DNA of 64,000 nucleotides from Urechis unicinctus (taxonomy: Eukaryota > Annelida > Polychaeta > Xenopneusta > Urechidae): assembly GCA_034190875.2 (NCBI GenBank), contig CM067356.1:65671238-65735237 (forward strand), written 5' to 3'. Position 1 is the stretch's first letter. Each line of letters opens with the position of its first letter. The notes under the pieces were generated by a model. The model saw nothing but the letters and a program-made list of their open reading frames with translations. It did not search any database and had not been told where the DNA came from. Both the position numbers and the translations under genes were made by a program. Positions 42,157 to 53,911 of the stretch are shown here, in pieces.

Positions 42157-42216
<60 letters not shown>

Positions 42217-42341
42217 GTTGTCATCATCATGATTATGTTCAAAATACCTTCTACATCATGTACATTGTTAACATTATCCTAACATCATTTACATGATCAG
42301 TATCCTAATCATGATCTTAACCACATTATTACCATCATAAT
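41226..42341. repeat. gene-free stretch with ATC-rich tracts
   Basis: No gene recognised. ATT/ATC-rich imperfect repeats lie at about 41440-41545 and a (CAT)n tract at about 42153-42218. Confidence 0.7.
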
Positions 42342-42893
42342 AGTAGTGTATTAGGTACCTCCTCAAGCAGCGTTTTTGATCGAGGATGACGTGGGGACCC
42401 CATTCCTATGGCGTGGGGACCCTTTGGGGCCCTCAATGCGGAGGCGTTGATTTTAGTGAGGATTGTGCAATATATTTTTCGCTGACGGATCGCTTTCGGA
42501 GTCAGTGTGTGATATTTTGGTGACATCATTTTTCGACAGATCTGTTTTGGGATGGTGTTGTGCGCTATTTTTGGCTGATGTGGTAAGTTGTTTATTGAAA
42601 AGGTTTAGAAAGTGTTGAATATATGCTAATGAATGACTTTGTGAGGGGTCTTTGAAAGGAGTTTGTAAGTGGCTTCCTCTATCCTGGTAATGAGTTGATA
42701 TATTCAACAAGCAGTGGTGTTCTTGGTAGATTGGCGTGACAAGGGTAGTGTTGTTGTTAGCTTGGCGTGAGTTTTCATCTTTTTCTCTTAATATTAAGTC
42801 TTTATTGAACGGGGTAAGTAGCTATTAATTTCCTCTATCCCAAGTACATTTTACTTTGAAGTGTGTTCTGGCTTCCTCTATCCTAGTATGACG
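42342..42893. repeat. left terminal inverted repeat of Polinton
   Basis: Matches the reverse complement of 57535-58123 over its whole length with scattered differences, from AGTAGTG through GTACCTCCTCAAGCAGCG to CTTCCTCTATCCTAG. The motif CTTCCTCTATCC occurs three times in the inner half. The open frames inside it are not convincing genes. Confidence 0.88.
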
Positions 42894-43070
42894 AAATTGA
42901 TTGAGGAATATTTGATGGTGGTGTACACAGACACGCTTGTAGACTTAATAGAAACCCTTATAACAGAAAAATGCAACGGCTGTCAAATAGACCACCCGAG
43001 TCAGTTACAACATGATCTCTGTTTGATGACAGAACCTGAGGAACAAGTTCGGATGTGTATGGCATGTTGA
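42888..43070 (+). CDS. small cysteine-containing Polinton protein
   Basis: A 60-residue frame beginning MTKLIEEYL at the inner edge of the left inverted repeat. It has a helical N-terminal half and a metal-binding-like pattern C-x2-C-x4-H-x6-H-x3-C around residues 35-52, with a CMAC end. Small left-end genes of this kind are known from Polintons. Function unknown. I cannot name the family from sequence alone. Confidence 0.55.
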   Translation: MTKLIEEYLMVVYTDTLVDLIETLITEKCNGCQIDHPSQLQHDLCLMTEPEEQVRMCMAC

Positions 43071-43335
43071 TGAGCTGTATGTTTCAAGATTATGGGAATT
43101 GTGTATAGCTTTAGTTGACCCCAGCCCCTTGTGGTTGGAATGTAGCAAATGGTTGTGTATAGGAAATATTGGTTAGAGTCGGTGAAATCAGATATTGAAA
43201 TACGTGTAATTAGCAGATTGTGTAATAAATGAGTGAAAATATAGAACGGTGTTTTTATTTGGGATGTTTGTTATAAAGAGTTATAATTTGATGGGTGGTC
43301 ATTTATGACTAAGATAGCATGAGAGTGACATCAAC

Positions 43336-43554
43336 ATGACGGATGCATATAGCAGGTGGTCTGTTTTAAAAGACAAGTTACAGATGCAGGCACAACTTAT
43401 TCAAGAACTGAGAGACAATAAGATCTATAGACAAATTAGTATAAATCAAAAGCGCTTGATGGAGCAAGGTTACGATTTTGATACGGCTCTTAGTAAAGCG
43501 ATCGAAGCTAGAGAGTGTTTTAAAGGATCGTCAGTTAACTACGTTCATATCTGA
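43336..43554 (+). CDS. small helical hypothetical protein in Polinton
   Basis: A 72-residue frame with ATG start (MTDAYSRWSVLKDKLQMQAQ), charged and predicted mostly helical. It lies between the two Cys-containing small genes, in the same direction. No family recognised. It may be a virion or regulatory protein of the element; the intact frame among decayed genes is the only support. Confidence 0.45.
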   Translation: MTDAYSRWSVLKDKLQMQAQLIQELRDNKIYRQISINQKRLMEQGYDFDTALSKAIEARECFKGSSVNYVHI

Positions 43555-43638
43555 AGATAAGGTGGATTAAAGTAATTATAAATATTGGTTAACAACAAGT
43601 TTACTGTCAGTAAAAAGTTGAATCTTTAAAGGGACGAC

Positions 43639-43904
43639 ATGGATAATTGTGTAGAATGTGACGAATGTCAGAGAGTCGCTGAGATCCAACAACCATATAG
43701 ACCCAAGTCATCTGCTCAGGGTGAACAAAGAACCCTGAGGATAAGGCATTGTCATCTGTGTCGATGCGGTTTGTTACGAAAGGGATATTGACCCAACACT
43801 TGAACTATCACTGTAAATATAAGCTCTGCATTCACAATCGAAAATTAAGAAAACAACAGGCACAACAAAGCAAGGGAAGATTGCGACGTATTCGGAAAGC
43901 TTAA
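43639..43904 (+). pseudogene. frameshifted small zinc-binding protein gene
   Basis: The first frame, 50 codons from ATG 43639 (MDNCVECDEC...CHLCRCG), stops at 43791. A second frame in another phase runs on to TAA at 43902-43904 and has His/Cys residues followed by a strongly basic end. Together they suggest one Cys/His-rich gene broken by a single indel near 43785. Too short for most gene finders. Confidence 0.5.
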
Positions 43905-43969
43905 CTTCCACGCTAGAAGAATCCCACAACCCCGGTGTGTGTGCGATACCATGTGATTAACCGGGTCTG

Positions 43970-44149
43970 AAATTAATTCGTCACGTGATCATGTAAAACC
44001 CCTTACATCAGCTAAATTAATTCGTCACGTGATCATGAAAAAAACCCCTTACATCAGCTAAATTAATTCGTCACGTGATCATGAAAAAACCCCTTACATC
44101 AGCTAAATTAATTCGTCACATGATCATGAAAAAAGCCCTTACATCAGCT
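43970..44149 (+). repeat. four tandem 44-46-bp repeats upstream of integrase remnant
   Basis: Unit begins AAATTAATTCGTCACGTGAT and continues to ACATCAGCT. Each copy contains CACGTG (CACATG in the last) followed by the palindrome TGATCA. The array sits directly before a TATA-like GATAAATA (44159-44166), so it could be an upstream control array or a replication-related repeat. Confidence 0.85.
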
Positions 44150-44199
44150 CGATCAGGGGGATAAATAAGCGAACACCGTGATGGACCGATATATACAAG

Positions 44200-44720
44200 T
44201 CGACGTCGGGGTCGCTTTCAAATCACACAGTGGTTTAGTAACCCAGATGATTTGACCAATGATTTACAAATTCGCGATCGATGTAACGGGCATAAAATAA
44301 ACTTTCCTGCAGACGCCTTTCTCAGAAGTGGGACGGCTCTTACATCACTCACCGTATCGTTGATTGACGTTGAAGCCGGCCAATCGGGAGACAGTTTGAT
44401 TCGAGTCTTCGAGATTATATCAAAACAAGGGCGGAAGCCCTTGTGTTTACAGACCGATAAGGGTGGAGAATTTATCAACCGTAAATTTCAGACATTTCTT
44501 AAGCAACAGGGGATTCGCTTTTTCACCACCCACAACGAAGAAACCAAAGCTAGCTAGCATAGTCGAGCGGTTTAATGTACGTTAAAAACTTAAATGTGGC
44601 GTTATTTTACCAAACACAACACCACAACACATGGACGCCGTGGGTGGTACTCACAACAAGGGGATGTTAGCTAGAAAGGAATCGCATTTTGGATTTGACA
44701 TGTAAAGAGTCCACGATAAC
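44200..44720 (+). pseudogene. retrovirus-like integrase remnant of Polinton
   Basis: The main open part is 44252-44557. Its second half matches Polinton-type DDE integrase: KPLCLQTDKGGEF contains the second catalytic aspartate, followed by FFTTHNEETKAS, which is followed by an in-frame stop and broken frames (homology continues to about 44640). The first half (WFSNPDDL, CNGHKINFPADAFLRSGT) is not integrase-like; it may be the start of another Polinton gene fused by an internal deletion. The first catalytic aspartate region is missing. Confidence 0.7.
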
Positions 44721-45379
<659 letters not shown>

Positions 45380-47316
45380 ATGGACAAAGCAAAACGCAAG
45401 TTGGCTTACAACCGGAAGTGGATTTCTGCCAAGAGATCACTAACAAAAAGGAAAAACTTTTGTAATGACTCAAGTGAAAATGATTCTGCGCCTGCTGCTG
45501 AAAGCTTCAGTTGCTCCCCAGTAAATACAACCAAATTTGTCCACAGACAAACAACCAAATATTTCAATGTCAGAGTGACTATAGTGATGATAATGATGAT
45601 GATGATGAGCTATGGAATATGATTGATGCTTGCCCTTTTGTCTTTACGTCTGACTCAGAGGGAGAGGAGGTACTCAACTAAAACAAGATTTTATTTTGTG
45701 GTGTAATCAACATCAGATTAAACACTGTGCCATTGATGATTTACTTTTAAAGAAAAGTGGTCATGATTATTTACCGAAGACTGCAAGAACAATGCTTAAA
45801 ACAGACAGAGAGATTGTGACAAATGAAAAATCTGGGATGGACTACATTTATTTGGGACTGAATGACATGTTATCCAAGAAATTGGATAGCTATCCACAAC
45901 CATTGGTCAGGAATATTCCAAATATCTCCATTTCACTGAACATTATCAAAATCTGTAATACATGTATGTGGTCAATACTATGTGCTATTAGGCTCGAATC
46001 TGTGACAGTTTTTCCTGTGGCACTGACATGCGGAGCTCGGAAACCTCAAGACTTGGATTTCTTGAGTGACACTATAAGAGACTTGAAAGACTTGTCAGAA
46101 AATGGAGTGCAGTTTCATGGTCTGATTCTTGGTATAACCTTGGCTTCAATTGTTTGTGATGCCCCAGCACGTACAATGGTGTAGCAGCGATAAAACTATA
46201 TTCTGGGTACTATGGATGTGACCGTTGTGGACAAAGAGGAGTGTGGCATGGCAGGATGACCTACCAAGATTATGAACACCTTGTTCTTCGCACTGACCAC
46301 TCATTTCGGAACCAAACGCAAGAAGAACACCACCATGCTGCAACCCCATTCTCAGAGCTTGACATTGATTTGGTTAATTATTTTCCTTTAGACTACATTC
46401 ACCAAGTGTGTCTGGGTGTTATGCGACGTTTGCTCTTGCTATGGATACGTGGTAAGAGGAAAACAAAACTCTCAGCTGCACAGGTCAGTGACATCTCAGA
46501 GAGATTGGAAGGTCTAAGACAATCCTTACCCTCCTTTTTTGCCAGACAACCCAGAGGCCTTAGAGAACTTGACAGATGGAAAGCATCTGAACTGAGGCAG
46601 TTTTTGTTGTACACTGGTAGTTAGTGCTCAAAGAATTTTAAGAGATTAGTTTTTTTCCAGCATTTTATGACACTGTCTGTGAGCATGTGCATTCTGGTTT
46701 CACAAAAACTTGTTCAAATACACAGTGACTATGCACATGCACTCCCTGTGTACTTTTTTTGGCAGGGGCCGCCAGTTGTATGGCCCCAAGTTTATGGTAT
46801 ACAACGTACATTCATTGATGCATATTGCCGATGATGCTAAGAGATTTGGTGGACTGGATATATGTGGGGGATTTCCATTTGAAAATTTCCTGTACCAACT
46901 AAAGAGAATTATCATATCTGGTAAAAATCCCCTTGTACAGGCCGTTAAAAGAAAGAATGAACTGGAAAATTCTTCATGTACCACATTGCAAAGGAAACCT
47001 GCTGACAGTGTGATGTTCAAATTAGCAAAGAATGCCTATATTTTGGAAGACAGTTCATGCTGTGAGGCCATGGGATTGTCAAATGAGGTTAATGAGAATG
47101 GGGGGAAAAGTGCTGTGCAGAGTGTACAATCGAGCAGTGCCTGCATTCAATGAACCTTGCGATTCCAAACTCATTGGTGCATTTAACGTCAACTCTGACA
47201 GCGGTAGAATGAAGCTTGTCGGAGCAGAACTCTTGACGCAAAGAGGAATCAGGATTGAACGAAGAGGAGGCAATAAATTACTTTTCATGACATTGTTACA
47301 CCAGATCGTTGTATGA
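45380..47316 (+). mobile_element. En/Spm-like transposase gene, decayed, inside the Polinton
   Basis: Several frames in order resemble an animal En/Spm-type transposase: 45380 (MDKAKRKLAYNRKWISAKRS, basic start), 45696-46184 (LPKTARTMLKTDREI; CDAPARTMV), 46200-46624 (GCDRCGQRGVWHG, FPLDYIHQVCLGVMRRLLLL, RWKASELRQFLLYTG) and 46710-47316 (YNVHSLMHIADDAKRFGG, FPFENFLYQLKR). The pieces are separated by frameshifts or stops, so it is not functional as it stands. No CACTA-type termini were found. The assignment is by motif memory and should be tested. Confidence 0.65.
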
Positions 47317-48592
47317 CAGACGATCAAAGACATCCAGATATGATATTTTTATGATTAACATCACAGAGACTACGTGTCTTTGAGTATCTCTATCGCTAAC
47401 CCATTTTGTGATATGCCATAGTTTCTTAATGTATTAGGATTATTTCACCATGGACATTACTGTTAATGATGGGTTAAATGACTTGCTACCTGTTTGATTT
47501 GAGCAACTTCGCTGGTGAAACTGAGATGATTTTAACATATTATTCACTTGGTAAGTTCATGACACATTTGCCACTGTTTCTGCACAATTGTTCTGTAGTT
47601 TAAAAGCACCGTTTAAGATGTTCTGTTGCACTTGCAAATATAATGAATGACCAGGCGTGCGTCTGTCTTAATTTGTTCTTGCTCTTTGTATTTCAGATGT
47701 CCAACGCTTCGTATGCTGTAGTAGAATTTGTAGATGAAAAAGCTGCTGAAGTGGTTCATAGATAATCGTTGGAGACTACCAGCGATGTAAGTATCATAAA
47801 CAACTGTTTGTGCAAGTGGTATATAATAGATAATACTTTTTTCTCTGTTTAAAAAAGTCATTTTTTGTCGTTTAGTTTTATATAATTAAAAGAAAGATGA
47901 GGTTATATTTTTAATAATTATGTGTTCCAGGAATTAACATTGACGAAAAAGAATAGACCTACACAGCCTTTACCACTCACAGATTCGAATAGCGAATGAT
48001 TTTCTTATTTATGAATTTATTTTCCTTTTTAGTTAAATAAAATTCATAATGAACTCCATGTGTTGTTTTATTGCAATATTATGAATAATAAAAGATATTT
48101 ATGGAGTAAATTTTGGGTGATACAAACGTGGCTGTAAAGTTAAACTGCAACGTAGAAATGCAACTTTGCCACAACGACATGGCTACGTCGCAGCTACGTT
48201 GTGACAACGTAGATGTGTTAGCTGGGAAGTAGCTTAAAAGTTTCGGCTATAACGGTCTGACTCGGGTCGACATCACCCCCACGTCTACACACAAACGAGA
48301 ACATTATCTAAAAAAAACAATGCTTAAAAGAGTATAACATATAACTACATTCGTGTATTTGTGGCAACAAAATTCCTTATGATCCCCACGCCCTTTATAT
48401 TGTCACCCTTGTTTACTCACTTTCATAATGCCCTGTTGCTCGGCAAAGTCTCACATAAAGGGTCCGATTTCATCTCGTGTAAGTTCTATATTTTTGAATC
48501 TAGGTGTCATTTCACTAAAATAGTCTTTAAGAGTTTCTGGTACGTGTATATCTGTCCTGACCCAACTTGAAATTTCAAGATGGGTCGACCCA
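47317..48592. other. gene-free stretch after En/Spm-like gene
   Basis: An exon-like segment at 47698-47785 (MSNASYAVVEFVDEKAAEVV, between a TTTCAG and a GTAAGT) could belong to the same transposon but is broken by a stop. ACGTAG/CTACGTT words cluster at about 48140-48215. Nothing else recognised. Confidence 0.45.
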
Positions 48593-49175
48593 TTTTAAAG
48601 AGACTGTTCAGCCCCACATAAGGCAATCAGGGATCATCTCGTTATTACATTACTACGATTAACGCAGACGTAAGTAATAACATCTTCTAATTTATGCCGC
48701 AAAGTTTACATGGTAGAAATTGTGTTGATAAGTTTTTAACATTATTATTTGACTGGAAATATTCATGATCTACTGTGGAAATCTGTTTTATTCAGTTATG
48801 TCGTTCCATCGATAACGGCGCCTCCCTAAAACCATGAACCACACGAATGTTAGCTGTAAATCATAACGCGCTCTGAATTTACCTCGCTATTGATGTGTAT
48901 TCTTCCGCTTTAGTTACATAATGTATATTTCATAAAATTTTCACTCATTCAAGATGTGGGCATCATTGTGCACACATTAGACTGACAAGCAGGAAGGGTA
49001 ATGTCCGACAACATAAATGGCGACAGCCGAAGTAAGGATCTTTTTTCTGAGACCACAGCGCTGCGTAGCGACTGAAAGTCTGAAAATGTAACATTTTTGG
49101 TTTCCAAGGTGCGGTTGCCAAGCAGCTTGCTAGACAACCTCGTTCCAAATATGGGGCTGAACAGTCTCTTTAAAA
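48593..49175. mobile_element. 583-bp MITE with 24-bp perfect inverted repeats
   Basis: 48593-48616 (TTTTAAAGAGACTGTTCAGC + CCCA) is the exact reverse complement of 49152-49175. The ends contain TTTAAA, compatible with TTAA-type target sites. No coding capacity is recognisable inside. A 120-codon frame at 49097-49459 crosses its end and is not credible. Confidence 0.8.
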
Positions 49176-50423
49176 TCGGACAGTTGAATGCCTTGAATGC
49201 GTCAGTTAAAGAAATGCCGAATGTACACAGTCCATTTTCTGTGACCGATCTTTATAATCATTATTTCACTTATATTCACTTGCTTGCCACCTCAGCCTAT
49301 TCTGCAGTCCCGCTTTTCAATTCTAGTAACACACGAAAAGTCGTGATTTCCCCCGGTGAAGCGTGTATGGAGTACCGCGGTAGTCCTAAACAACATAATC
49401 ATTTGGAAAGGGAACTAAGTGTGCATATGCGTCTAATTCAAGTATTTATTCCTCTATAATACTAATCATATTTCAAAGGTGGCTGGTACCTTAAATAAAG
49501 CTCTTAAAATGCAAATAATTTATACTAACCAATCACAATATGCCGAGCGTTATGACGGTACAGTGGGATAGCTAACCATATACTAGTTTGACACCATCCG
49601 TAATTTGGCGCGGTGTTTTGGCGCGAGTGCATGCATCGCTGCTGTGTGACGGCTGACAACGAGCAAAAAAAGCGTTACTTTATTTAGAAATGAACGTGAT
49701 GAAATCGTGGACTACCTCCGGTGCTGTTCTTCCACTACTAAGGTGAGCTGAAGTTTTGCATGTGGGTGTGGGACCGCTTAGATCCTCGCTCAGTTACGAT
49801 TAGAAACTTGTATTAGAATCTTGTAGCCCCGGTCCGACGGTGATATAGTGATGTACCCGTCCTGCAGGGCTAACTCTCTTGTAGCAAACTACTAAGGGAA
49901 AAATCATAAAATATGAAGCTATAACGGATATGATGAACTTGAATCAGTGATAAATGACAGATAACTTTTGAGTTAACAGGTTAAGAGTGAGGTAGGGTTG
50001 GGGGTTAAGGTTTTCCTGATCTCTCACCTCAGTTATAACTCAATTCACCAATAGCAAACTACCATTGTGACCTCGCCCAACCTTCCAAACCTTCAGGTTT
50101 GCTCTCAAACATTAATCACACAGCTAGACACTTTTGTCAATTTTATCCAGTTACATTAAGTGGCTTATTAAAACTATTATGTGTGATTATATTTCAGCAA
50201 TCCAGCCAGCCTAGTCCAGCGTTTGCATACTTACTGTCACACCCAAATTTATAATCGCCTTTGATATGGTGATAAACTTCAGAGAAATGCAGCTAGAAGG
50301 CCAGTGAGAGATATCGTAGATTTTAAGCTTTTATAAAGACTATAGATGAATTATAAACATCCTTTTCATGTGATGGAGAAATTTACTTTTTACATTGACT
50401 GATGTTAAATATACTTCAACAGG
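49176..50423. other. gene-free stretch in Polinton interior
   Basis: No gene, RNA or clear repeat recognised. Confidence 0.5.
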
Positions 50424-51330
50424 CACCCCACGTATTCTCCACACTGACAACGGCGGAAAATTTTCTGGTCGTGATGAATTGATATCATCGTGGCCAGATG
50501 AGTGCAAGGTCATCCATGGGCGACCAAGATAACCTCAAAGCCAAGGCCTGGTGAGGAGGGGCAATGCACTAGAATTGAATAAGCTATCCTCCTATTGTGT
50601 ACCAGGGATGAAGCAATATCCTGGCACAAACTACTTCCTATAGTACAGTGTAAGTCATTATGGTACCTTCATATTATGCTATATAGCCTATTTTGATGCA
50701 CAATAGTTTGTTGCAACTTACATAATACATATTGAAATGGGGGCATTACAACATGAACTGTGACTGCTGTTTATTATGTTTGAGGTGAACACAGCATATT
50801 GCTCGGTCACTAAAAACACCCCATATAGGGTAGTTTTTGGGCAAAATCCCCCCTCATCTTTGTCTGAGGAAGAATCAGGTGCTGAGCCAGAATCAAATTT
50901 CCCTCAACATGAAGCCAACAAACAAAGTGCCAATGTCACAGAATCACCAGGGCAAATTTTCCTAAACACCCATGATGGGCTGCCAGGTGCTTACACGTCT
51001 GACTGCGAACCACCCATCACTAGTCCACACCCATAATGAGTGGCCTTGAGCATCCAGTTCTGTAGGTGATCTCTTACAGTTTAAAACTATTGGCCAAGAA
51101 CTCTGCCCATCTGCAGCCGCCTGTCTCCTCTGAATGTGTGCTGGGTAATGCCTCTTCCATTGGTGCTCCAAATGCTATGGCCCCAGGGTCCCGACTCCAA
51201 GATTCCTTTCACACACCTGGTGGGCTGCCTGGTGCTTGCACCTCTGACTCAGAACCAGTCATCCATTGTCCAGACGACACCCATTTGTACCATGATATCA
51301 CTCCCCTTGTTTAAACTGGAAGAGATTTAA
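50424..51330 (+). mobile_element. Ginger-like DDE integrase remnant
   Basis: The segment at 50424-50560 reads as an integrase core (GTPRILHTDNGGKFSGRDEL, then VIHGRPR, a stop and PQSQG), with the DN aspartate present; the glutamate expected after QGLV is changed to arginine. Downstream, 50776-51036 has the typical NTPYRVVFGQNPP motif, and two related segments carry GLPGAYTSD/GLPGACTSD. Frames are broken. The family resembles Ginger or domesticated Gypsy integrases. Confidence 0.6.
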
Positions 51331-52009
51331 GTCCCTCTCATAGGATATACAGCTTCAGAAAGAAGTACGGAAGCTGATTGATGAACCTCCGGAATGCATT
51401 GACAAGGTCTTGCTACCAGAGGTATTTGTTTTTGACAAAGTTATGCTACTATATGCACTACTTTGGGCTGAGCTGAAGGATGGCTTGTAAGACTATATCG
51501 TCAGTCTTTATTAACCATCTATGAAAACATATTTAACAGTGAATTTGGTAACTATATAATGCTTTTCTGTTTATCAAGAGTTTTGAAAGAATACAGTCAT
51601 AGGTAAATCTGAGGGGAAATAATCAAAATATTGTCCAAGGCATATAGATACTAAAAACTATGCTCTGGTTCATTTCAGCTGCTACTACGCATAGTGATGG
51701 AAGTACATCAAAGCAACAAACTATATGTCATTGATGCTTCAGACAACTGAACTGACCTAAAGAATCCACTGTGTAATATATCGTTTAATAAACAATGTCA
51801 AAACTGCAATGTACCTCTTTACTATTGTGTTATATGTTGTTGTTTTTTTGTTGAAACTGTACATTAAAAAATGATAATCTAGATTACAACACAAGGTATT
51901 GGGAAGGAGATAACCTGTGACCCTGATTATGACCAACCAAAGATACTATGAAGGATCACATTGAGCTGTTTCCATGTGAGACAATCATTGTATAAAAGGC
52001 AAATGAATG
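51331..52009. other. gene-free stretch in Polinton interior
   Basis: Short reading frames such as 51345-51490 may continue the Ginger-like gene as a late exon, but nothing can be supported. Confidence 0.4.
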
Positions 52010-52345
52010 TATATTGTTATTTGCATGGACTATTTTAAGTAGGGTCAGCTATGTACTTGCCCCAACCTAAAATAATGGGCTAGGCTGAGACCATGCTCGG
52101 ATACTTTACACATACATAAGATGAGAGACCCATTTGGCTGGTAGGGAACCCATTCTGAGACTTATTGCAAGTGTATAGTGTTATTTGCATGGATTATTTT
52201 AAGTTGGGTCAGCTGAGACCATGTTGGGATACTTTACACATAAATAAGATGAGGAACCCATTTGGCTGGCAGGGAACCCATTCTGATACTTATTGAAAGT
52301 GTATAGTGTCATTCACATTGTCTATTTTAAGTTGGGTCAGCCTAC
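52010..52345. repeat. imperfect tandem repeat of about 125-150 bp
   Basis: Phrases ATTTTAAGT(T/A)GGGTCAGC, GATACTTTACACATA, CCCATTTGGCTGG and GGGAACCCATTCTGA recur in order two to three times. The second and third copies lack a segment present in the first. Confidence 0.75.
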
Positions 52346-53904
52346 CTAATCCTCTCAAATACTGGGTATTTCTTTCTGTTTCGGCACGTAAGTCACTCAT
52401 TAGTTTTCCATTGATGGGGCTATGGGTCAATTTCAGACACGGATAACCATGCCATACACATCCGTGAAACTGATACATTGTTTGAGTTTCTTTGCACCAA
52501 CCATCTATGGGTAGTCGCCGGGCTCCTATCCTTTTTTCCCCGCTGTTTAGTCGATGTTGTATTTGGTTTTGTGAGCTAAGTGCTATCTAAGCCAACCATT
52601 CGTCTGCTACACCACTTTTTCGGGTCTGTACCGGTTTAAACTTAGGTGCGTGTCGTCGGGTAGGAAAATTGGCTGGCATGGGTTGAGATAACGCCCACAG
52701 ATACAATGCGTAACCCACGATTCCTTCACACAACTTCGCTTCATTTCCGTTCTGTTCTCGCCTGATGTAAGTTTTTCCCTTTTCGTGGTAATGATGAAAG
52801 ATGATTGAGGGTCCGCCCACTATTCAATTTTTTATCAACCAATATTTGTCGTTGTTTTGTTTGTCTGGTAAGGTAAAATAATCTTCCAAGTCTTGAAACA
52901 AATATCGCATGGTTAATCCAGGTACTGATATTCCATCCTTCAACATTTCTATACCTCTCTCGCTGTAAAAACGACTCTGTTTCTCAATGGGTTCCAGAAA
53001 AGGTTTGACATCTAAATTGTTATAATATATTAAAAAGTCTTCAAAAAGTCTGCATATGACCTGCTTCCCACGCTTCTTGACATTCAGCGTATTGGTCAGC
53101 TGTAATGTTTGCTTGTTTTAACGCACTGTAAAAAGCTACATGGGGTGGTCATTCTGTATTGTTCAAACGATCGAGTGTCACCCATTCATACTGGAAATAT
53201 CCCTTTTTCTGTTCACATTGAAAGGCTCGTAGGTATTTGTCGTATGTATATCCAGGTGCAATAAAGTTAGTGATATCCAAAAACCGTACATGGTCTGTTC
53301 CAATGCACATGAATGAGTTATTTCGTTTGATGGTATACTTGAGTGATGAATGTTCTTGCAGGTAAGTTGTCAACGGTATTTCCACAACATTGAGGTCATA
53401 ATTTCATGAATTGAATCCGACTAACGGCAATACGCTTAAATAGTTGTCAAATTTGCTCTGTAATTTCTGCAATGGGTGTTCTCCCTAGGCGACCGAGTCC
53501 CGTTAATGGGGTTCATCGTTTTTCTCGTATCGTAACTGGGTTAGGATAGCTTCGTATTGAGCAAGCATCAGTATATAGGCGGTGTTTGATATCTCCTCTA
53601 TGTACATCATCATCCTGTCAATCAATGTTTCCGCATTTCCTTCCGTTACAAAGCATTTTGGTTCAGTATAATCAGGTACATTGCTGCATACACTCACTGA
53701 TAACGGCACGTGTTTTTGGTCCCAGGTGACTTTGGGTGAATTGACGGGTATGTTGTCTTCTCCAAAATATCTTTCAAAATCATAGGTGGCTCAGTAAGGG
53801 TAAATACCATCTCCTATGTCTATTCCTTCGTCCCGTAACGCTTCAAAGATAGTGAGCGGTAAATGAAAAACACCGCCTGAGTACTTGTATTTCGTTTCCA
53901 CAGT
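52290..53904 (-). pseudogene. Polinton DNA polymerase B, C-terminal part (broken)
   Basis: Protein-primed family B DNA polymerase, the replicase of Polintons, in minus-strand pieces ordered from high to low coordinates: 53503-53709, 53149-53385 (YTIKRNNSFMCIGTDHVRFL, IAPGYTYDKYLRAF), 52587-52820 (motif region ALYLWALSQPMPANF) and 52290-52550 (YQFHGCVWHGYPC). Several stops and frameshifts separate the pieces, and the conserved GYDAN segment before ALYLWAL is shortened. The palm YGDTDS region is absent, so the 3' part is lost. The gene continues upstream beyond the hAT-like insertion. Confidence 0.8.
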
Positions 53905-53911
53905 ACATTTG

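Noticed and set aside
42453..42710. Frames inside both Polinton inverted repeats
   Set aside because: The two inverted copies do not preserve the same frame ends; composition is not convincing for a gene.
49097..49459. 120-codon frame in Polinton interior
   Set aside because: It begins at a MITE end and has no recognisable motif or relation to neighbours.
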